Shown here: positions 60,710-64,000 of the stretch, one piece after another
Layout: the number at the start of each line of letters is the position of its first letter
Numbering within the stretch: position 1 is the stretch's first letter
Assembly (NCBI GenBank): GCA_964550655.1
Contig: CAZKAQ010000004.1
Location: 11,659-75,658, forward strand
From: GCA-1730015 sp964550655
Lineage (GTDB): Bacteria > Pseudomonadota > Gammaproteobacteria > Granulosicoccales > Granulosicoccaceae
DNA: 64,000 nucleotides
Reading direction: 5' to 3'
Translations under genes and position numbers: made by a program
The notes under the pieces: generated by a model
Databases searched by the model: none
Seen by the model: only the letters and a program-made list of their open reading frames with translations
Told to the model about the DNA's origin: nothing

Positions 60710-61720
60710 CTAATTCCACGCTTTGGACGCTTGCACCGATCCGACCACCACCTGTTGTGAATTTTTAACCTGTGGGTTGTACCAGGCAGCCATTGCCTGA
60801 TAGCGCTCCGCTGACACCAGACCCAGCTGACGTAACGCCGCACCCAGCATTACTTCAGCACCACGAGTCGCGCCGTCGTCATTTTTTATCGCGATTACAA
60901 CCCCGGCCTGCAAGGCCACCGCAATAAAAACCCCTTCGGCGCCGACTTTGACCATTAAGTCGTCGCTATTTTTCATGGCAGCTGTACAACAGCGATTGGT
61001 GCCGGCAACCATCTGCGGATGAGCCCGCATCGCACTGGCAATTCTTGCCATCGCTATTTGTCTTTTACTCTCTATTTTCGGGTTCGATTTATAATCATTG
61101 ATAAACGCTGTAAATGCTCTTGCAAAAGCAGATAACGGCAAGGCAACGGCTGGTAAGCCACAGCCGTCTTTATCCCACGGCATATCGAATACATTGACAC
61201 CGCTGAGTTCAGACAACAACGCTATCCAGCGTTGCTGCGTTGCATGCTGGTATTCTGAATAACCATCCAGTGATTCCTCCAGAAATGCAGCCATAGTCAG
61301 CATAGCAGTGTGTTTACCGGAGCAATTGTGCAGCTCTTTGGCAGCGGCACCACCATTGCGTAGTAACTCCTCGGAAGTATTTTTATCGAGTGGCAATGAA
61401 GGTCCGCACTCAAGCTGCGCAGGTGTCAGTCCGACCCGCTCCATCCAATTCAACAGGACTTCTATATGCATCGCTTCTGCGTTGTGTGATGCACAGGCAA
61501 GTGCCAGTTCCTTATCAGTGACTTTGAACTGATCAAGTGCACCGGATTCGACCAGCGGTACTACCTGCAAAGGTTTCAAAGACGAGCGCGGGAATACCAG
61601 TGCGTCGGTATCACCGAGAGACAATATCGTTTTGCCGTCAGCATTCAGTGCCACTACTGCGCCACGGTGGCTCGACTCCACGACGCCACCGCGAATAACT
61701 TCCGCCAGTACCGGGTTCAT
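60710..61720 (-). CDS. Asparaginase, Rhizobium etli type II-like (COG4448)
   Basis: A 336-residue asparaginase of the thermolabile/AnsA-like family distinct from E. coli AnsA/AnsB. It converts asparagine to aspartate plus ammonia. Motifs are VESSHRGAVVALNADGK, FPRSSLKPLQVVPLVESGA (the S-S-x-K motif), ACASHNAE, ELHNCSGKHTAMLTMA, DKDGCGLPAVALPLSAFARAF and a late MVAGTNR. The Cys-containing zinc/active-site elements of this fold (CSGKH, DGCG) are present. No signal peptide. A small membrane protein gene lies 28 bases upstream on the same strand. Confidence 0.92.
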   Translation of the reverse strand: MNPVLAEVIRGGVVESSHRGAVVALNADGKTILSLGDTDALVFPRSSLKPLQVVPLVESGALDQFKVTDKELALACASHNAEAMHIEVLLNWMERVGLTPAQLECGPSLPLDKNTSEELLRNGGAAAKELHNCSGKHTAMLTMAAFLEESLDGYSEYQHATQQRWIALLSELSGVNVFDMPWDKDGCGLPAVALPLSAFARAFTAFINDYKSNPKIESKRQIAMARIASAMRAHPQMVAGTNRCCTAAMKNSDDLMVKVGAEGVFIAVALQAGVVIAIKNDDGATRGAEVMLGAALRQLGLVSAERYQAMAAWYNPQVKNSQQVVVGSVQASKAWN

Positions 61721-61748
61721 ATAGAAACTCTGTTAAGCCTGAACACTA

Positions 61749-62117
61749 TTAGCGACTGATCAACGAGATAAACGGCTTGATTGACAGGTAGAGGATCAAC
61801 GCGACGAACAACAGGGTGCCCAATACCGGCAACGGATTGGCGATGGCACGGGTAAAGAATGTATCGGACTCACCCGCTGCGTCACGTGCCGCTTGTTCCG
61901 CGCGGATCTCCTGCTTGTGTTTCTGCTGGTAGGTATCAATCAACTGCCGTGCTCTGGGCTCATCTGTGTTATCCCTGATCCAGATAGCCGGGAAGGAAAT
62001 CTGGAATTTCCCGGCTGATGTTTCGTACCAGTCAATTGCATGCTGATCTAATAGTTGTCGAACATCATTCGCCTCATCTTCCGGAACATTTCGCAGGCGA
62101 AAAAGGATTTTAGCCAT
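61749..62117 (-). CDS. Small membrane protein, DUF6164-like
   Basis: A 122-residue protein with a soluble N-terminal domain and a single C-terminal transmembrane helix (LPVLGTLLFVALILYLSIKPF, ~95-115). The N-terminal half (MAKILFRLRNVPEDEANDVRQLLDQHAIDWYETSAGKFQIS and IWIRDNTDEPRARQLIDTYQ) looks like the DUF2007/DUF6164 signal-transducing-like ferredoxin-fold domain. The function is unknown. It is 28 bases upstream of the asparaginase gene and probably shares its transcript. Confidence 0.78.
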   Translation of the reverse strand: MAKILFRLRNVPEDEANDVRQLLDQHAIDWYETSAGKFQISFPAIWIRDNTDEPRARQLIDTYQQKHKQEIRAEQAARDAAGESDTFFTRAIANPLPVLGTLLFVALILYLSIKPFISLISR

Positions 62118-62432
62118 ATTTTTTATCTATCTGATTGCTGCTCTTTTGCCAGGTTTTTGCCCGGATGACGGCTCAAAGTGCCATTTAGTCAGCGGATTAA
62201 CCCGACTATCGACCTGCTATACTCCTCGCCCGACAGCAATGAACTTGTCGCCATTACGTTACAAAAATATCGATTGAGTGACAAAAACATGCCACAATAT
62301 GTTACCAAGAACAAAATTTTTACAATCTGTTCATGCTATTCTGGAGCTACTGGAGCTATATGTGCATGAACCCTTAGTTACTGTCGTCTATTCTAAGTTA
62401 ATAATTACATCGATCAGGCAATTTTTACCTCA
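62118..62432. other. Intergenic region with nested repeats
   Basis: A divergent intergenic region of about 315 bases. It contains an 8-bp inverted repeat (GTTCATGC at 62329-62336, GCATGAAC at 62364-62371) enclosing two tandem copies of CTGGAGCTA (62341-62358). TATACT at 62217-62222 is a possible -10 element. No coding frame is supported. Confidence 0.5.
62329..62371 (+). repeat. Inverted repeat enclosing a 9-bp tandem duplication
   Basis: GTTCATGC and its reverse complement GCATGAAC are 27 bases apart, with two adjacent CTGGAGCTA copies inside. It lies some 60-100 bases upstream of the MepK-like gene, where an operator or folded leader could sit. Confidence 0.6.
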
Positions 62433-63026
62433 GTGAAAGACCAGCGCACCACAACATTCCCCACTGCACTCTCCTGTGAGTCCGGCAAGCCGGATCTATC
62501 CCGGCGAGCATTCGCATTTGGCTGCGCTGCCGGCTTGTGTCTTCCCTGGTCTGCCACCCGTGGCAGCACCAAACTGGTCTACCCTGATCGTACACTGGCC
62601 CTGCACAATGCACACACCGGTGAAAAGGAAAACGTCACTTTCTGGTCCGACGGTCACTACCTTGAAAGCGGCCTGAACAGAGTTAGCTGGTTGATGCGCG
62701 ACTTTCGAACCGGCGACGTAAAGGCCATTGATCCACGTCTGATGAACATTCTTTATCTGCTCTCGCGCAAGGTAGAAAATGAGAAACCCATACTAATGCT
62801 GTCAGGGTTCCGCTCAAAGAAAACCAATGACATGCTGCGTAAAACAACTGAGGGTGTAGCCAGAAGAAGTTTCCATATGGCTGGACGCGCAGTGGATATC
62901 CGGATCCCGGGTGTGGGAAGTGTCGACGTTCAAAAGGCCGCACTGCGTCTCGGTGGAGGCGGCGTCGGCTACTACCGCAGCTCGAACTTTGTGCATCTCG
63001 ATACCGGACCGGTTCGAACCTGGTAG
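62433..63026 (+). CDS. MepK/YcbK-like (DUF882, peptidase M15) murein endopeptidase
   Basis: A 197-residue secreted metallopeptidase starting at GTG 62433. A twin-arginine-like signal (LSRRAFAFGCAAGLCLP) suggests Tat export. The DUF882 zinc site is SFHMAGRAVDIRIPG (H-x-x-G-R-A-x-D) together with the final FVHLDTGPVRTW. Other family elements are LMNILYLLSRK, LMLSGFRSKKTN and the conserved GGGGVGYY. E. coli MepK (YcbK) cleaves mDAP-mDAP crosslinks in peptidoglycan, and the same role is likely here. Confidence 0.93.
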   Translation: MKDQRTTTFPTALSCESGKPDLSRRAFAFGCAAGLCLPWSATRGSTKLVYPDRTLALHNAHTGEKENVTFWSDGHYLESGLNRVSWLMRDFRTGDVKAIDPRLMNILYLLSRKVENEKPILMLSGFRSKKTNDMLRKTTEGVARRSFHMAGRAVDIRIPGVGSVDVQKAALRLGGGGVGYYRSSNFVHLDTGPVRTW

Positions 63027-63237
63027 GAACACACTATCGGCTTCAAATGCGGCCAATTCTAAAGTGCCAGCGTTAAATCAGCTGCTCGCAAAAAACACCC
63101 CCTGGTATATGTTCACGCGCAGAAACCGCAACGCGGAACAATTGTTTTCCACAACGGATACGAATTAGTGCAAAAATTCCTGCGTTGACTCGCGCATTTG
63201 GCTTTGGTCGGCAGCCACAAACCTATCGAGGTACAGC

Positions 63238-63906
63238 GTGATTTTAGTGAGAAAAATTATATTATCTGTCTGTCTTCTCATAGCGACAAAAGTTGTCAAT
63301 GCGGAATGGTCAGGCGGTGCAGAGGCAGGTACAGCCATTGGCTCTGACGGACCAGCGCTACGATTCTTTTTAAACAAAACTGCGGACCCGTGGTCTCACT
63401 TTATCTTCCTGGACTGGATTCGCGAATCTGGTGGCAGTAACTTCCGAATCGGCTACAACCCGACTTTTCGTATCAGTCACTCGTTTTACAGCTTTGGAAG
63501 ATTTAGCGCTGAAGTTGACGATCCAGATGGAATCGATCAAGAAATTGATGCGCTCGCGGGTATTGGCAATAACCTGTTTCAGCGCGGTAATACCAGAGTA
63601 AAAGTAGAAACCGGCCTGGCGGCGCAACATCTCAGATTCGAGGACTCAACCGAGGAAACAGATGGCTTTGTATTTGTTTCGACTGGCGTGAACTCCAGCC
63701 TGCTTAAACTGTTGAGATTCGATGCATCCTTCACGACTAAACTGAACGATGAAAGAACGGAATTTGAAGGCGAAGCCGGATTCTCATTTCCGATTGGCCC
63801 GAATACAAAATTACGCTACGTATATCAGTTCCAGCGTTTCAACTTTGATGACAGAGCGAATATTGTCACCGAAGATAATTTTTTTACTATTTCTTACGGC
63901 TTCTGA
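63238..63906 (+). CDS. DUF481-like outer membrane beta-barrel protein
   Basis: A 222-residue protein starting at GTG 63238. The signal peptide is MILVRKIILSVCLLIATKVVNA. The mature part begins EWSGGAEAGTAIGSDG and consists of alternating amphipathic strands. It ends with the C-terminal aromatic (FFTISYGF) typical of outer-membrane barrels. FGRFSAEVDDPDGIDQEIDALAGIGNNLFQ and the strand pattern resemble DUF481 (YdiY) salt-induced proteins. The function is unknown. A strong terminator follows 31 bases later. Confidence 0.8.
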   Translation: MILVRKIILSVCLLIATKVVNAEWSGGAEAGTAIGSDGPALRFFLNKTADPWSHFIFLDWIRESGGSNFRIGYNPTFRISHSFYSFGRFSAEVDDPDGIDQEIDALAGIGNNLFQRGNTRVKVETGLAAQHLRFEDSTEETDGFVFVSTGVNSSLLKLLRFDASFTTKLNDERTEFEGEAGFSFPIGPNTKLRYVYQFQRFNFDDRANIVTEDNFFTISYGF

Positions 63907-63936
63907 TCAGATTAAGTGAATTTAAAACCGGGAAAT

Positions 63937-63968
63937 AAAAAAGCCGGCTGCTTTGACGGCTTTTTTTT
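63937..63968. terminator. Strong intrinsic terminator, probably bidirectional
   Basis: AAAAAAGCCG, a ten-base loop, CGGCTTTTTTTT. The stem is 10 bp with an A-run before and a T-run after, so it can work in both directions. It follows the DUF481-like gene. Confidence 0.9.
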
Positions 63969-64000
63969 ACTTTCGACTTAAATCGAATCTCGACAAATCA

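Noticed and set aside
1..64000. CRISPR arrays, tRNA or rRNA genes, phage genes and complete insertion sequences
   Set aside because: Reading the window gave no regularly spaced repeats, no cloverleaf-like segments that I could support, and no transposase, integrase or phage structural frames.

Overview
The window looks like a chromosomal segment of a free-living, probably marine, Gammaproteobacterium with moderate G+C. Supporting signs are the linked engB / cytochrome c4 / dsbA set, polA with thrB close by, an Lrp-type regulator divergent from ald, TRAP transport, a Wza/Wzc-type polysaccharide locus and outer-membrane OmpA and DUF481 proteins. The genus is not determined. No tRNA, rRNA, CRISPR array, prophage or classical insertion sequence was recognised.

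Layout. 0-7.2 kb: a 5'-complete OmpA-family porin running off the left edge, an orphan XdhC-like protein, a secreted protein with an apparently split LprI-like domain, and a two-gene envelope module (BON/OmpA protein plus membrane-anchored coiled coil). 7.2-12.1 kb: dsbA, cytochrome c4, engB, an unknown membrane protein and trpS. 12.5-22.8 kb: an exopolysaccharide locus with two arms. The plus-strand arm has a GT4 glycosyltransferase, a Wzx flippase and a second GT4. The minus-strand arm has Wza, Wzc tyrosine kinase, a Wzy/ligase, a PssD/PssE pair and a GT2.

23.3-30 kb: a minus-strand cluster for a tungsten/molybdenum aldehyde:ferredoxin oxidoreductase resembling the Aromatoleum AorABC layout. 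It has a four-cluster ferredoxin, the AOR catalytic subunit, an FAD/NAD(P)H oxidoreductase, a MoaD-like carrier, a 95-residue protein ending in Gly-Gly-Gly, MoaA and an unknown small protein. A dual-specificity-type phosphatase lies upstream behind its own terminator. 30.4-34.6 kb: a MoxR / DUF58 / transglutaminase operon, with a perfect 20-bp inverted repeat framing the first intergenic gap. 34.6-43.4 kb: a heparinase N-domain-only protein, a RimB-RimK fusion, a trans-sulfuration enzyme, polA, a LOG-family hydrolase and thrB.

43.5-48.5 kb: a complete TRAP transporter whose large permease carries about 330 extra residues of charged, coiled-coil-like sequence. 48.5-54.3 kb: a Sel1-repeat protein, Lrp/ald, an AlkX (YcaQ)-type glycosylase with no ordinary start codon, and ribokinase. 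54.3-57.1 kb: a second copy of the BON/OmpA plus coiled-coil module, this time with a C-terminal helix-hairpin-helix domain. 57.3-63.9 kb: small envelope proteins, an Ldh2-family oxidoreductase lacking the usual histidine, GabD, asparaginase, a MepK-like peptidase and a DUF481 outer-membrane protein, ending at a strong terminator.

The most promising unexplained items are the AOR cluster with its run of Gly-Gly-ended proteins, the duplicated BON-OmpA/coiled-coil module, the elongated TRAP permease, and the inverted-repeat element between moxR and the DUF58 gene.
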